Assembly (NCBI RefSeq): GCF_035917235.1
Contig: NZ_CP108423.1
Coordinates: 7,345,501-7,409,500 of the forward strand
Direction of reading: 5' to 3'
DNA length: 64,000 nt
DNA from: Streptomyces sp. NBC_01294
GTDB lineage: Bacteria > Actinomycetota > Actinomycetes > Streptomycetales > Streptomycetaceae
The translations under genes and the position numbers were made by a program. Below, piece after piece: positions 33,150 to 41,902 of this stretch; position 1 is the stretch's first letter; each line of letters begins with the position of its first letter. The notes below the pieces were generated by a model. The model was given only the letters and a program-made list of their open reading frames with translations, searched no databases and had not been told where the DNA came from.

Positions 33150-34814
33150 GTGACCACGCAACCCTCCGGGCGACCGCCGTCGTCGGAACGCCCCACCGGG
33201 CCGCCCTCCGGTCCGCTCTCGGGCGGGCAGCAGGGGCCGCCGCCCCCACCACCGCCGGCGCCGCCCAGTGGGCCCGCCGGGCCCGGTGGGTCCGGCGGGC
33301 CCGGTGGCTCTGACGGGCCCGGAGAACCGGCTCCGGAGAAGAGCCAGGGCCCCTGGTGGCGATCCGTACCGCGGCTCGCCACCGCGCTCGTCGCGGTGGC
33401 CGCGGTCGCCGCCCTCGTCGTGGTCCTGACCCGCCCCAGCGGTACGTCCACCAGCGCCGGCGGCGAGGTGTTCCTCCAGCCGGTCGCCTCCAGCGGCCCC
33501 GACCCGTTCACCGAGTCCACCGCGGTGAAGGACGCCGCGCCGCCGCCGGACAGTCCGCCCCCGCAGAGCCCGACGACGTCGCCCGGGGGCACCGCCCGCC
33601 CCACGCCCAGCGCCACCGCCAGTCCCGGCACCCAGACGGGTACCCGGAGCGTCAGCGGCTCGGCACCGGGCGTGTACGCGGGCACCCGGAACGTCGCCAG
33701 CTGCGACACGGAGAAGCTGATCCATGAGCTGTCCGTGCAGCCCGCCAAGAACGCGGCCTTCGCCTCGACCCTCGGCATCCAGGCGGCCGCCGTTCCCGGG
33801 TACCTGCGCTCGCTCACCCCGGTGGCGCTGCGGATGGACACGCGGGTCACGAACCACGGCTACCGGAACGGCCAGGTCTACAGCTACCAGGCCGTGCTCG
33901 AGGCCGGGACGGCCGTGCTGGTGGACGACCGGGGGGTGCCGCGGGTGCGCTGTGCCTGCGGGAACCCGATCGGTCCGCCGGTGCCGCTCAAGGCCGCGCC
34001 GAAGCGCGTCGGGCAGGAGTGGCCCTCGTACCAGCCGGCCAAGGTGGTGGCCATCGCGCCGGCGGTGACCGTCGTGAACAAGATCGTGATCTACGACCAG
34101 CGCAGCCACACCTGGTACGAGCGCAACCGCGGCAACCAGCACGGCAAGCCCGACAGGCCGATACCGCCGCCGGTGGTCCCGACGCCGCCGACGACGCCGA
34201 CCGCGTCGCCGAGGCCGACGAGGCCGACCCCGACCGTTTCCCCGACGAAGCCGACGCCGACCGTGACACCGACGAAGCCGACCTCGTCCGTCACGCCGAC
34301 CCCGTCGGGGACGCCGACGAAGCCGACCTCGTCGGTGACGCCGAGCCCGTCCGGGACGCCGTCGCCGACGCCTTCGAAGTCGCCGTCTCCGTCGCCCTCG
34401 CCGTCGGAATCGCCTTCCAAGTCGCCGTCTCCGACGCCTTCGCCGTCGGAGTCACCTGCGAAGTCGCCGTCACCGTCGCCGTCTCCGACGGCGTCGCCCT
34501 CACCGTCCCCGTCCCCGACGGCGTCGCCGTCACCCTCACCGTCCCCGACGGCGTCACCGTCACCGTCCGCGGCTTCGGCGTCGCCGACTCCGTCGCCTTC
34601 GGTCTCTCCGCCGTCATCGCCGACGGCCCCGCGGACCTCGGCGGAACCACCGTCTCCGGCTCCGCCGACATCGGTGCAGCCGGAGACGCAACAGCCGCAG
34701 ACGCAGCAGCCTGAGACGCAACAAGAGCAGGAGCAGGAGCAGCAGCAGGAGCAGGAGCAGGAGGCGCCTGAGCGCCCGCCCGCACAGGAGGAGCCCCCGG
34801 GCGACGGCCAATAG
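33150..34814 (+). CDS. DUF6777-like protein with membrane anchor and long Pro/Thr/Ser and Gln/Glu tail
   Basis: The 554-residue protein has a Pro/Gly-rich cytoplasmic N-terminus, one membrane helix (residues about 74-92) and an extracytoplasmic domain (about 105-335) with [27 protein letters not shown] and [12 protein letters not shown]; its cysteines may pair. From memory this is the DUF6777 domain. The last 200 residues are a PSPSPT-type repeat followed by a Gln/Glu-rich end, which would span the cell wall. GTG 33150 has GAAGGAG about 6 bases upstream. It diverges from the streptophobe gene and ends at a hairpin terminator. Confidence 0.78.
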   Translation: MTTQPSGRPPSSERPTGPPSGPLSGGQQGPPPPPPPAPPSGPAGPGGSGGPGGSDGPGEPAPEKSQGPWWRSVPRLATALVAVAAVAALVVVLTRPSGTSTSAGGEVFLQPVASSGPDPFTESTAVKDAAPPPDSPPPQSPTTSPGGTARPTPSATASPGTQTGTRSVSGSAPGVYAGTRNVASCDTEKLIHELSVQPAKNAAFASTLGIQAAAVPGYLRSLTPVALRMDTRVTNHGYRNGQVYSYQAVLEAGTAVLVDDRGVPRVRCACGNPIGPPVPLKAAPKRVGQEWPSYQPAKVVAIAPAVTVVNKIVIYDQRSHTWYERNRGNQHGKPDRPIPPPVVPTPPTTPTASPRPTRPTPTVSPTKPTPTVTPTKPTSSVTPTPSGTPTKPTSSVTPSPSGTPSPTPSKSPSPSPSPSESPSKSPSPTPSPSESPAKSPSPSPSPTASPSPSPSPTASPSPSPSPTASPSPSAASASPTPSPSVSPPSSPTAPRTSAEPPSPAPPTSVQPETQQPQTQQPETQQEQEQEQQQEQEQEAPERPPAQEEPPGDGQ

Positions 34815-34824
34815 CGGAGAACGT

Positions 34825-34860
34825 CGCACCTCCTCCCCCTCGTGCCGGGGAGGGGGTGCG
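34825..34860. terminator. Hairpin between convergent genes
   Basis: Arms 34825-34838 and 34847-34860 pair over 14 positions with one G-T wobble, around an 8-base loop. It lies between the stop codons of the DUF6777-like gene and the small membrane protein gene and could serve both strands. Confidence 0.65.
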
Positions 34861-34877
34861 CCGCCGCCGTCGCCCGG

Positions 34878-35126
34878 TCAGGCGCGGCCGCGGCGGGTGA
34901 GCGTGTCGCCCGCCGCGCCCGCCGCGCCCACCGCGACGCCGAGGACGACCATGACGACGTAGCTGTAGATCTCGTAGCCGTCGGGGGCGAGGAAGCGGAC
35001 GAAGCCCATGAAGTGGATCCAGCCGAGCCACTCGTGCAGGAGGCCGCTCGCACCGCCGACGATGAGGACGAAACTGAGCAGGCCCGTGACGGTGGTCAGC
35101 GGGGACTTCGGCGTGTTGGAGGTCAT
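34878..35126 (-). CDS. Small two-helix membrane protein of unknown function
   Basis: The 82 residues contain two membrane helices (about 14-30 and 52-72) joined by an aromatic loop (WLGWIHFMGFVRFLAPDGYE). It is divergent from the histidine kinase gene, with a TACTTAAGTA palindrome between the two, so it may be a target or accessory of that two-component system. I do not recognise the family. The codon pattern is that of a real gene (G/C at third positions). Confidence 0.65.
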   Translation of the reverse strand: MTSNTPKSPLTTVTGLLSFVLIVGGASGLLHEWLGWIHFMGFVRFLAPDGYEIYSYVVMVVLGVAVGAAGAAGDTLTRRGRA

Positions 35127-35186
35127 GCTCCGACGTTAGGCGGGCGGTCCCGGGCGGAGGATCGGCCTTAGGGCTGCCCGGGGTCG

Positions 35187-35196
35187 TACTTAAGTA
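35187..35196. promoter_or_regulatory. Palindrome TACTTAAGTA, candidate response-regulator site
   Basis: A perfect AT-rich 10-bp palindrome in a 126-base divergent promoter region, 57 bases before the kinase start. Its composition is unlike the surroundings. NarL/LuxR-type regulators often bind such symmetric sites beside their own genes, so autoregulation is plausible. Confidence 0.5.
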
Positions 35197-35252
35197 TGCG
35201 ATGCGGGGCGCGGATGCCCGGTCAGGGGTGGGGCGGCGTAGATTTCCGGGAC

Positions 35253-36509
35253 ATGCGCCGCATCAACCGCATCCACCGCACCCGCCGGGACTGGGCCGCC
35301 GACCTGGGGCTCTTCCTCTTCGCCGCCTGCTTCGCCGCCGTCAGCTCGCAGTCGATCCCGGTGGCGGAGAGCCTCGGCCCGGGGTGGCGGGCCGCCGACC
35401 AGGCGGCCGGCGGGCTGGCGTGCGCGGCGGTACTGCTGCGGCGGCGCTGGCCGGTTCCGCTCGCCGTGGTGCTGCTGGTGGCCGGCAGCGTGGCGCACTA
35501 CATGACCGGCCCGGCGATGGTCGCGGTGTTCACGGTGGCCGCGACCCGGCCGTGGCGCGTCACGGCGTGGGTGGCGGCGCTGGCCTTCGCGCCCCTGCCG
35601 TTCTTCCTGTGGCGGCTGCCGGACCTGCCCGAGGACCGGGCGGGGTCGGCGGTGACGTACTTCGCGCTGATCGCCGGGGCCATCGGCTGGGGGCTGTTCC
35701 GGCGGTCCCGGCAGCAGCTGATCGCCTCACTGCGGGAGCGCGCCGAACTGGCCGAGGCGGACGCGGAGTCACGGGCCGAGCGGGCCCGGATGGAGGCCCG
35801 GGAGGAGATCGCCCGAGAGATGCACGACGTGCTCGGGCACCGGCTGTCGCTGCTGAGCGTGCACGCGGGCGCCCTGGAGTTCAACCCGGGCGCCCCGCGG
35901 GAGGAGATCGAGCGGGCGGCCGGTGTGATGCGGGAGAGCGCCCACCTGGCCCTGCACGACCTGCGCGAGGTGATCGGCGTACTGCGGTCGGGGTCCGGGA
36001 CCGGGCCGGTGGAGGGCGAGCGGCCGCAGCCGGAACTCGCGGACCTGGCCCGGCTGGTGGCGGAAGCCCGGGCCGCGGGCGGGCGGATCGAGGTGGCGGG
36101 CCCGCCGGAGGGGGCCGCGCCACCACCCCTGGTGGGGCGTACGGCGTACCGGATCGTGCAGGAGGCGCTGACCAACGTACGCAAGCACGCGCCGGGCGCG
36201 GCCGTCGCCGTACGGGTGGCCGGGGGCCCGGGGGACGGACTGACGGTCGAGATCCGCAACACCCGGCCACCCGGACCGGAGGCGGAGCGGGAGGCGCAGC
36301 GGGAAGCGGGTCCGGGCGCGGGTGCGGACACGGGGCACGGCGCGGGCCCGGACGCGGCCGCGTCCGCGGTTGCGGGAATCGGCCAGGGCAGCGGCGGGCA
36401 GGGGCTGATCGGGCTGGCGGAACGCGCCCGGCTGGCGGGCGGGGAGCTGACGGCCCTCCCCGCCGACGGCGGATTCCGCGTACACGCCTGGCTACCCTGG
36501 CAGGGCTGA
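35253..36509 (+). CDS. Sensor histidine kinase, HisKA_3 (NarL-partner) type
   Basis: The 418 residues carry about five membrane helices (residues 16-150), a coiled coil, the dimer/phosphoacceptor motif EIAREMHDVLGHRLSLLS with phospho-His191, and a HATPase domain with the N box ALTNVRKHAPGA and GQGLIGLAERARLAGG near the end. A low-complexity Gly/Ala/Glu insert (about 350-380) sits between the ATP-lid parts. Short extracellular loops suggest that membrane stress is sensed inside the bilayer. ATG 35253 precedes the first helix. The response regulator gene follows 37 bases later. Confidence 0.92.
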   Translation: MRRINRIHRTRRDWAADLGLFLFAACFAAVSSQSIPVAESLGPGWRAADQAAGGLACAAVLLRRRWPVPLAVVLLVAGSVAHYMTGPAMVAVFTVAATRPWRVTAWVAALAFAPLPFFLWRLPDLPEDRAGSAVTYFALIAGAIGWGLFRRSRQQLIASLRERAELAEADAESRAERARMEAREEIAREMHDVLGHRLSLLSVHAGALEFNPGAPREEIERAAGVMRESAHLALHDLREVIGVLRSGSGTGPVEGERPQPELADLARLVAEARAAGGRIEVAGPPEGAAPPPLVGRTAYRIVQEALTNVRKHAPGAAVAVRVAGGPGDGLTVEIRNTRPPGPEAEREAQREAGPGAGADTGHGAGPDAAASAVAGIGQGSGGQGLIGLAERARLAGGELTALPADGGFRVHAWLPWQG

Positions 36510-36546
36510 TCAAGGGACGGGGCACGAGACGAGGAAGGAGGCGCGC

Positions 36547-37335
36547 GTGATCCGCGTACTGCTGGTCGACGACGACGCGATCGTCCGGGCCGGGCTGCGC
36601 CTGATGTTGGGCGGCGCCCCGGACATCGAGCTGGTCGCCGAGGCCGCCGACGGGGCGGAGGTGCCCGGCCTGGTCGCCGCGCACGGGCCCGACCTGGTCC
36701 TGATGGACATCCGGATGCCCGGAGTCGACGGACTGGCCGCCACCGAGGCGCTGCGGGCACGGCCGGGAGCTCCGGAAGTCCTCGTCCTGACCACCTTCCA
36801 CACCGACGCGCACGTCCTGCGGGCCCTGCGCGCCGGAGCGGCCGGATTCCTCCTCAAGGACACCCCGCCGCAGGAGATCGTGACGGCCATCCGGACGGTG
36901 ACGGCCGGGGATCCGGTGCTCTCCCCGGCCGTCACCCGACGGCTCATCGACCAGGTGGCGGGCGGCTCCGGTCAGGACACCCGGGCGGCCGCGGCCCGCG
37001 CCCGGCTGGCCCTGCTGGCCGAGCGCGAACGAGAGGTGGCGCTCGCGGTCGGGCGGGGCCTGTCCAACGCGGAGATCGCACGGGAACTCCACCTGGCGCT
37101 GCCCACGGTGAAGACCCACGTGTCCCGGATCCTGACCCGCCTCGACCTCAACAACCGCGTCCAGATCGCCCTGCTGGTCCACGACGCGAGCACGCAGGAC
37201 TCCCTAGGGGCTCGTCCGGGGACGACCCGACCCGCTCGAGGAGGCGACGCGCGGCGTGCGCCAGGAGGCCGGGCCCGGGAGGGAACGGGCGCGGGCCGCC
37301 CGGCGTCCCGCAGGGACACCGGCGGGGGAGAGTGA
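36547..37335 (+). CDS. NarL/LuxR family response regulator with C-terminal extension
   Basis: The receiver domain (residues 1-120) has Asp8-10, phospho-acceptor Asp54 in LVLMDIRMPG and Lys in AGFLLKD. A LuxR helix-turn-helix follows near 155-212 (EREREVALAVGRGLSNAEIA, LPTVKTHVSRILTRL). GTG 36547 has AAGGAGG 6 bases upstream. About 45 extra residues of Gly/Arg/Ala-rich sequence follow the usual end at VHDA. This tail has no fold and may reflect loss of an earlier stop. The kinase upstream is its partner; the PP2C-type gene starts 12 bases after its stop. Confidence 0.92.
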   Translation: MIRVLLVDDDAIVRAGLRLMLGGAPDIELVAEAADGAEVPGLVAAHGPDLVLMDIRMPGVDGLAATEALRARPGAPEVLVLTTFHTDAHVLRALRAGAAGFLLKDTPPQEIVTAIRTVTAGDPVLSPAVTRRLIDQVAGGSGQDTRAAAARARLALLAEREREVALAVGRGLSNAEIARELHLALPTVKTHVSRILTRLDLNNRVQIALLVHDASTQDSLGARPGTTRPARGGDARRAPGGRAREGTGAGRPASRRDTGGGE

Positions 37336-37347
37336 GACCCTGGCTGC

Positions 37348-39417
37348 ATGGCCCGTAGGGGAGAGAACCCCGAGGTCGACTGGCCCGCGCGGCCGGATAC
37401 GAGCCTTGCGCTCAACCGCATGGGCACCTTCGACTGGGACCTCGACAGCGGGCGGATGCACCTGGATCCCACCGCCCTCGAGGTCCTCGACCTGCGCCCG
37501 GAGGAGTTCGACGGCACCCCCGACGGGCTGCGGCTGCGCCTCGTGCCCGGTGAGGAGGCCCGGCTCGACGCGCGGGTCGGGCAGGCGATCAAGGACGGCC
37601 GCAGCCACTACGGCGCGTACGTCCGCACCCGGTGCCGGGACGGTTCGCCGGCCTGGACCCACATCCAGGGGAGCATCCTGCGCAACCCGGACGGCCGCCC
37701 GTACCGCGTCATCGGGATCCTCCGCGACGCCGCCCACGATCCCGGCGAGCCCGGCGCCGCCGGGGAGGAGGCCGAGGGGCGGCGCCGGATGACCGGCGTC
37801 GTCGAGCGGACCACCGCCATCCTCGCCCACTCCCGCACGGTCAACGACGTGACCGACATCCTCAAGGACCCGCAGGCCCTCGGGCACCTGGGCGCGGTCA
37901 GCGTGATGCTGGGCATCGTCGACGGCGGCCGCATCCACCTGGTCGCGGAGGGCCAGCTCGGCTCGTACGTCCCCGAGATCGAGTACACCCGGGTCGACGC
38001 GCAGTTCCCGATGAGCGAGGCCGTGCGCACCATGGCGCCGGTCTTCCTCGTCTCCCGGGAGGAGTTCCAGCTGCGCTACCCGCTGCTGTGGCCGTACATC
38101 GAGCCGCTCTCCGTCCGCAGCGGCGTCTACCTGCCGCTGATCGCCCAGGGGCGGCCCATCGGGGCGCTCGGGCTGCTCTACACGCGCGACGGCGATTTCA
38201 CCGCCGAGGAGCGGAACCTGCTGATGGCGCTGGGCAGCGGCGTCGCGCAGAGCCTGCAGCGCGCCATCCTCTTCGAGCAGGAGCACGACTTGGCCGAGGG
38301 CCTGCAGCGGGCCATGCTGCCCCGCCGGATCCCGGACGTGCCGGGTGCGCTGATCGCCGTACGGTACCGCTCCGCCCGCATGGGACGGGACATCGGCGGC
38401 GACTGGTACGACGTGATCCCGCTCGGCGAGGGCCGGGTCGGGGTGATGATCGGCGACGTCGAGGGGCACGACACGGACGCGGCCGCCGTCATGGGGCAGC
38501 TGCGGATCGTGATGCGCGCGTACATCGTCGAGGGGCACACGCCCGGCACGGCCATGGCGCGGGCCTCGGTCTTCCTGCGCGAACTGGAGACGGAACGGTT
38601 CGCCACGTGCACGTACGCCGAGGTGGACCTCGTCAGCGGCATGCTCCGCATGGTCCGAGCCGGCCACCTCGACCCGGTCGTGCGGCGCGGCGACGGCAGC
38701 TGCCACCGGATCCAGGTGGCCGGCGGACTTCCGCTCGGGCTGCCGCGCGGCGAGCAGACCGGAACGGGCTCCGGCTATCCCGTCACCAGCCTCGAACTGC
38801 ACCCGGGGGACACCCTGGTGCTGTGCACGGACGGCCTGATCGAACGCCCCGGCGCCGACCACGACACCGGCATGCGGGAGCTCATGGCGGCGGTCCACAG
38901 CGGCCCGGTCGACGTGGAGGAACTCGCCGACGTGCTGTGCGACCTGGTCGGGGACTCGGGCGGCGGGGACGACATGGCCCTGCTCGTCCTGCGCCGCCGC
39001 GGTACGCCCGGCGCGCGTGGCGGCGGTCCGCTGCGCCAGCGGCTGGAACCGGGGGACGCGCATGCCCCGGCGCTGGCCCGGCACCTGATCCGGGCGGCGG
39101 TGGCCGCGTGGGGAGCGCGGGACCGGGCGGACGAGATCGAACTGGCGGCGGACGAGCTGATGACCAACGCCCTGGTCCACACGGACGGCGGCGGCGACGT
39201 CAGCATGCGGCTCACGGCGCAGGGCCGGATCCGCATCGAGGTCGAGGACACGAGCAGCGCCCTGCCGCGGCGGCGAGAGGCGGGGGACTGGGCGGTGTCG
39301 GGGCGCGGGCTGATGCTGGTGGACCAGCTCGCGGACGAGTGGGGCGTGGAGCCGAGGGGCGGAGGCAAGTCCGTGTGGTGCGAGTTCGTGCTGGCCGCCC
39401 CGGAGGATGTGGGATGA
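37348..39417 (+). CDS. PAS-GAF-SpoIIE phosphatase with C-terminal anti-sigma-type ATPase domain
   Basis: The 689 residues are ordered as PAS (about 20-125, with LNRMGTFDWDLDSGRMHLDP), GAF (about 150-300, ending in GLLYTRDGDFTAEERNLLMA), PP2C/SpoIIE phosphatase (about 320-545, with GRDIGGDWYDVIPL, GDVEGHDTDAA, CTDGLIERPG and GGGDDMALL) and HATPase_c (about 565-685, with DEIELAADELMTNALVHT and GRGLMLVDQLADEWGV). The metal-binding Asp residues are present. Such proteins switch sigma factors through anti-sigma antagonists. It is likely co-transcribed with the two-component pair upstream, which would connect the two signals. Confidence 0.92.
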   Translation: MARRGENPEVDWPARPDTSLALNRMGTFDWDLDSGRMHLDPTALEVLDLRPEEFDGTPDGLRLRLVPGEEARLDARVGQAIKDGRSHYGAYVRTRCRDGSPAWTHIQGSILRNPDGRPYRVIGILRDAAHDPGEPGAAGEEAEGRRRMTGVVERTTAILAHSRTVNDVTDILKDPQALGHLGAVSVMLGIVDGGRIHLVAEGQLGSYVPEIEYTRVDAQFPMSEAVRTMAPVFLVSREEFQLRYPLLWPYIEPLSVRSGVYLPLIAQGRPIGALGLLYTRDGDFTAEERNLLMALGSGVAQSLQRAILFEQEHDLAEGLQRAMLPRRIPDVPGALIAVRYRSARMGRDIGGDWYDVIPLGEGRVGVMIGDVEGHDTDAAAVMGQLRIVMRAYIVEGHTPGTAMARASVFLRELETERFATCTYAEVDLVSGMLRMVRAGHLDPVVRRGDGSCHRIQVAGGLPLGLPRGEQTGTGSGYPVTSLELHPGDTLVLCTDGLIERPGADHDTGMRELMAAVHSGPVDVEELADVLCDLVGDSGGGDDMALLVLRRRGTPGARGGGPLRQRLEPGDAHAPALARHLIRAAVAAWGARDRADEIELAADELMTNALVHTDGGGDVSMRLTAQGRIRIEVEDTSSALPRRREAGDWAVSGRGLMLVDQLADEWGVEPRGGGKSVWCEFVLAAPEDVG

Positions 39418-39579
39418 GGCCGGGCGGGGCCGGGCGGGGACGGGCCAGGCGGGACCAGGCCCCCTGCACGGCCACGGTGATCGGCACGGCCTGATGGCCT
39501 CACGGCCGGCTGCTCTCATGGCCGCGTGGCGGGGACCGGGACGCGACAGCCTGCCCTCCCTCCCCGCCCAGGCCAGTGG

Positions 39580-41562
39580 CTAGAGGCGTACCAGCGTGAC
39601 CTCGGTGGCCTTCACGCTCGTCCACACATCGGCCCCGTCGACGATGCCCAGTTCGGCCGCCGCCTCCGGGGTGATCTCCGCGACCAGGTCGGGCGCGCCG
39701 GCCGACGCGATCAGCACGCGCAGCCGGCTGCCGACCGCGGTGATCTCCCGTACGGTGCCCTGCCAGACGTTGCGGGGGCTGCCGCCCGGGCGGTCCCGGT
39801 GCACCGAAACCGCCTCCGGAGCGATGATCGCCAGTGCCTGCGCCCCCTCGGGCAGCGCCTCGGCGACCACCAGCCGGCCGCCCTCCGCGAGGGCGAGCCC
39901 GTCCGCCGACGCGATGCCGGGCCAGGCGTTGCGTCCCAGCATGCGGGCCACCCACGGCGAGCGCGGGTGCCGGGTCACCTCGGACGGCGGCGCGTCCTGG
40001 AGGGCTCGGCCGTCGGCCAGTACGAGGACCCGGTCGGCCAGCGACACCGCCTCGACGGGATCGTGGGTGACGATGAGGCAGACCCCGCCGAAGCCGGCGA
40101 GATGCGTGCGCAGGGTGTGCCGGACGCGGGCGCGGGTGGTCTGGTCGAGGGCGGCGAGCGGCTCGTCCAGCAGCAGGAGCCGCGGGCGGGCGGCCAGCGC
40201 GCGGGCGAGGGCGACGCGCTGGGCCTGTCCGCCGGAGAGCTGGGCCGGCCTGCGCTGGGCGAGGTGTCCGACGCCGAGCCGGTCCAGCCAGGCCTGCGCC
40301 TCGCGGCGGGCGTCGGCGCGCGGCACCCGGCGGGCGCGCAGCCCGTACGCGGTGTTGGCCAGGGCGCTCAGGTGCGGGAACAGCGCGCCGTCCTGCGGGA
40401 CCCAGGCGACCTGCCGCTTGTGCGGGGGCAGCGCGGTGACGTCGGTGTCGCCGAGCCGCAGGTCGGCGTGGGCCCGCGGGGTCAGGCCGAGCAGGGCGCG
40501 CAGCAGGGTGGTCTTGCCGGCGCCGTTCTCGCCGACGACGGCGATGGTGGTGCCGGGTGCGGCGTCGAGGGTGAGCCGGTTGAAACCGGTGACGGTGGCG
40601 TGCAGCGGCCAGTGGCCGCCCGCCTCGTGCGCCGCCGATTCGGAGGCTGAGGGCGAGAGTGAGGGTGCAGCAGTGTCCGTATCGGTGGCCGGTCCGGCGG
40701 CGGGGTCGGCGGCGGGGTCGGGCGATTCGTCGATGACCGGCGGCGCCCCCGCGGCCTCGCGGGCGACGGGGGTGCCCGTCCAGCGGCCGCGCAGGGCGAT
40801 CAGTACGGCCATGGCGATCGCGAGGAGCAGCAGCGAGACGGAGGTGGCTGCCTCGGGCTGGTCCTGGAGCAGCAGGTACACCTGGAGCGGCAGGGTCTGC
40901 GTGGTGCCCGGCAGGTTGCCGGCGAAGGTGATGGTGGCGCCGAACTCGCCCAGCGCGCGGGCCCAGGTGAGTGCCGCGCCGGCGATCAGGCCGGGGGCCA
41001 CCATGGGCAGGGTGACGGTGAAGAACACCCGGACCGGCGAGGCGCCGAGCGAGGCGGCGGTCTCCTCGTAGCTCTGCTTGAGCCCGCCGAGGGCGCCTTC
41101 CAGGCTGATGACCAGGAACGGCATGGCGACGAAGGTGGCCGCGACGACGGCGCCCGACGTGTGGAACGGCAGCGTGATCCCGAAGGTCTCCTCCAGCCAG
41201 GGCCCGAGCAGCCCGCGCCGGCCGAAGCCGAGGAGCAGGGCGACACCGCCGACGGTCGGCGGCAGCACCATCGGGAGCAGCACGAGGGAGCGGACCAGAG
41301 CCTTCCCCTTGAACGGGACCCGGGCCAGCAGCCAGGCGAGCGGGACGCCGAGGAGGAGCGAGAGGGCGAGGGCCCAGAGGGACACGAGGAGCGAGAGCTT
41401 CAGGGCCTCGACCACGCCGGGGCTGCCGAGGTGGGCGCCGAGGTCGCCCCATTGCGTGCGGACGAGGATGCCGATGAGCGGCAGCAGCAGGAACGCGACG
41501 GCGAGCAGCGCGGGCAGTGCCAGGGTCAACGGGGGCCGGGTGCGGGTGTGGAGTCTGCTCAT
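39580..41562 (-). CDS. modBC: Fused molybdate ABC transporter permease and ATPase
   Basis: Residues 1-265 form a ModB permease with six helices and the EAA-type loop EETAASLGASPVRVFF. A disordered Pro/Ala/Asp linker (about 270-320) leads to a ModC ATPase (GENGAGKTT, LSGGQAQR, LLLDEPLAALD) and a C-terminal TOBE domain (NVWQGTVREITAVGSRLRV, KATEVTLVRL). In most bacteria ModB and ModC are separate, so this 660-residue fusion is notable but also known from actinobacteria. AGGA lies 6-7 bases before ATG 41562. ModA lies upstream, separated by a repeat block and a strong hairpin. Confidence 0.92.
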   Translation of the reverse strand: MSRLHTRTRPPLTLALPALLAVAFLLLPLIGILVRTQWGDLGAHLGSPGVVEALKLSLLVSLWALALSLLLGVPLAWLLARVPFKGKALVRSLVLLPMVLPPTVGGVALLLGFGRRGLLGPWLEETFGITLPFHTSGAVVAATFVAMPFLVISLEGALGGLKQSYEETAASLGASPVRVFFTVTLPMVAPGLIAGAALTWARALGEFGATITFAGNLPGTTQTLPLQVYLLLQDQPEAATSVSLLLLAIAMAVLIALRGRWTGTPVAREAAGAPPVIDESPDPAADPAAGPATDTDTAAPSLSPSASESAAHEAGGHWPLHATVTGFNRLTLDAAPGTTIAVVGENGAGKTTLLRALLGLTPRAHADLRLGDTDVTALPPHKRQVAWVPQDGALFPHLSALANTAYGLRARRVPRADARREAQAWLDRLGVGHLAQRRPAQLSGGQAQRVALARALAARPRLLLLDEPLAALDQTTRARVRHTLRTHLAGFGGVCLIVTHDPVEAVSLADRVLVLADGRALQDAPPSEVTRHPRSPWVARMLGRNAWPGIASADGLALAEGGRLVVAEALPEGAQALAIIAPEAVSVHRDRPGGSPRNVWQGTVREITAVGSRLRVLIASAGAPDLVAEITPEAAAELGIVDGADVWTSVKATEVTLVRL

Positions 41563-41716
41563 GAGGGTTCCTGGCCTGGGGGGCGGTGGCTGCGGGGGAA
41601 GCGTATGCGGCGGCAGGCCGGTCGGGCGGGCCGGGCCGATCCGGGCGCTCGCGGCGGCGCCCGTGGCGGCGCCGTACGGGCACTGGTACGGGCACGCGTA
41701 CGAGCCGACGCAGGGA

Positions 41717-41820
41717 CTCGTCGTACGGCCTTGTCCTACGGGCTTGTCGTACGGGCCGCCGCACGCGCCTGGCGTACGGCCTTGTCGTGCGGCCTTGTCG
41801 TGCGGGCTCGTCGTACGGGG
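41717..41820. repeat. Degenerate tandem repeat between modA and modBC
   Basis: Short units of CTTGTCGT(A/G)CGGG with a period of about 13-15 recur about seven times, alternating with GGCCTTGTCG. The 340-base gap 41563-41902 contains only this array and the terminator hairpin; I see no gene. Confidence 0.6.
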
Positions 41821-41834
41821 CGGCGCGCGCGGAC

Positions 41835-41885
41835 ACGCCGAGAGGGGCTGCCTGTCCCCCCGAACCAGGCAGCCCCTCTCGGCGT
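41835..41885 (-). terminator. 20-bp perfect hairpin after modA
   Basis: Arms 41835-41854 and 41866-41885 are perfectly complementary over 20 bases around an 11-base C-rich loop, starting 18 bases after the modA stop. It should end or process the modA message before modBC. Confidence 0.85.
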
Positions 41886-41902
41886 CCGGACGCCGGCGGC
41901 GC

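Noticed and set aside
39418..39579. GC-rich repeats between the PP2C-type and modBC genes considered as a terminator
   Set aside because: Only short GGCCGTG-type inverted pieces pair; no stem comparable to the other terminators was found.
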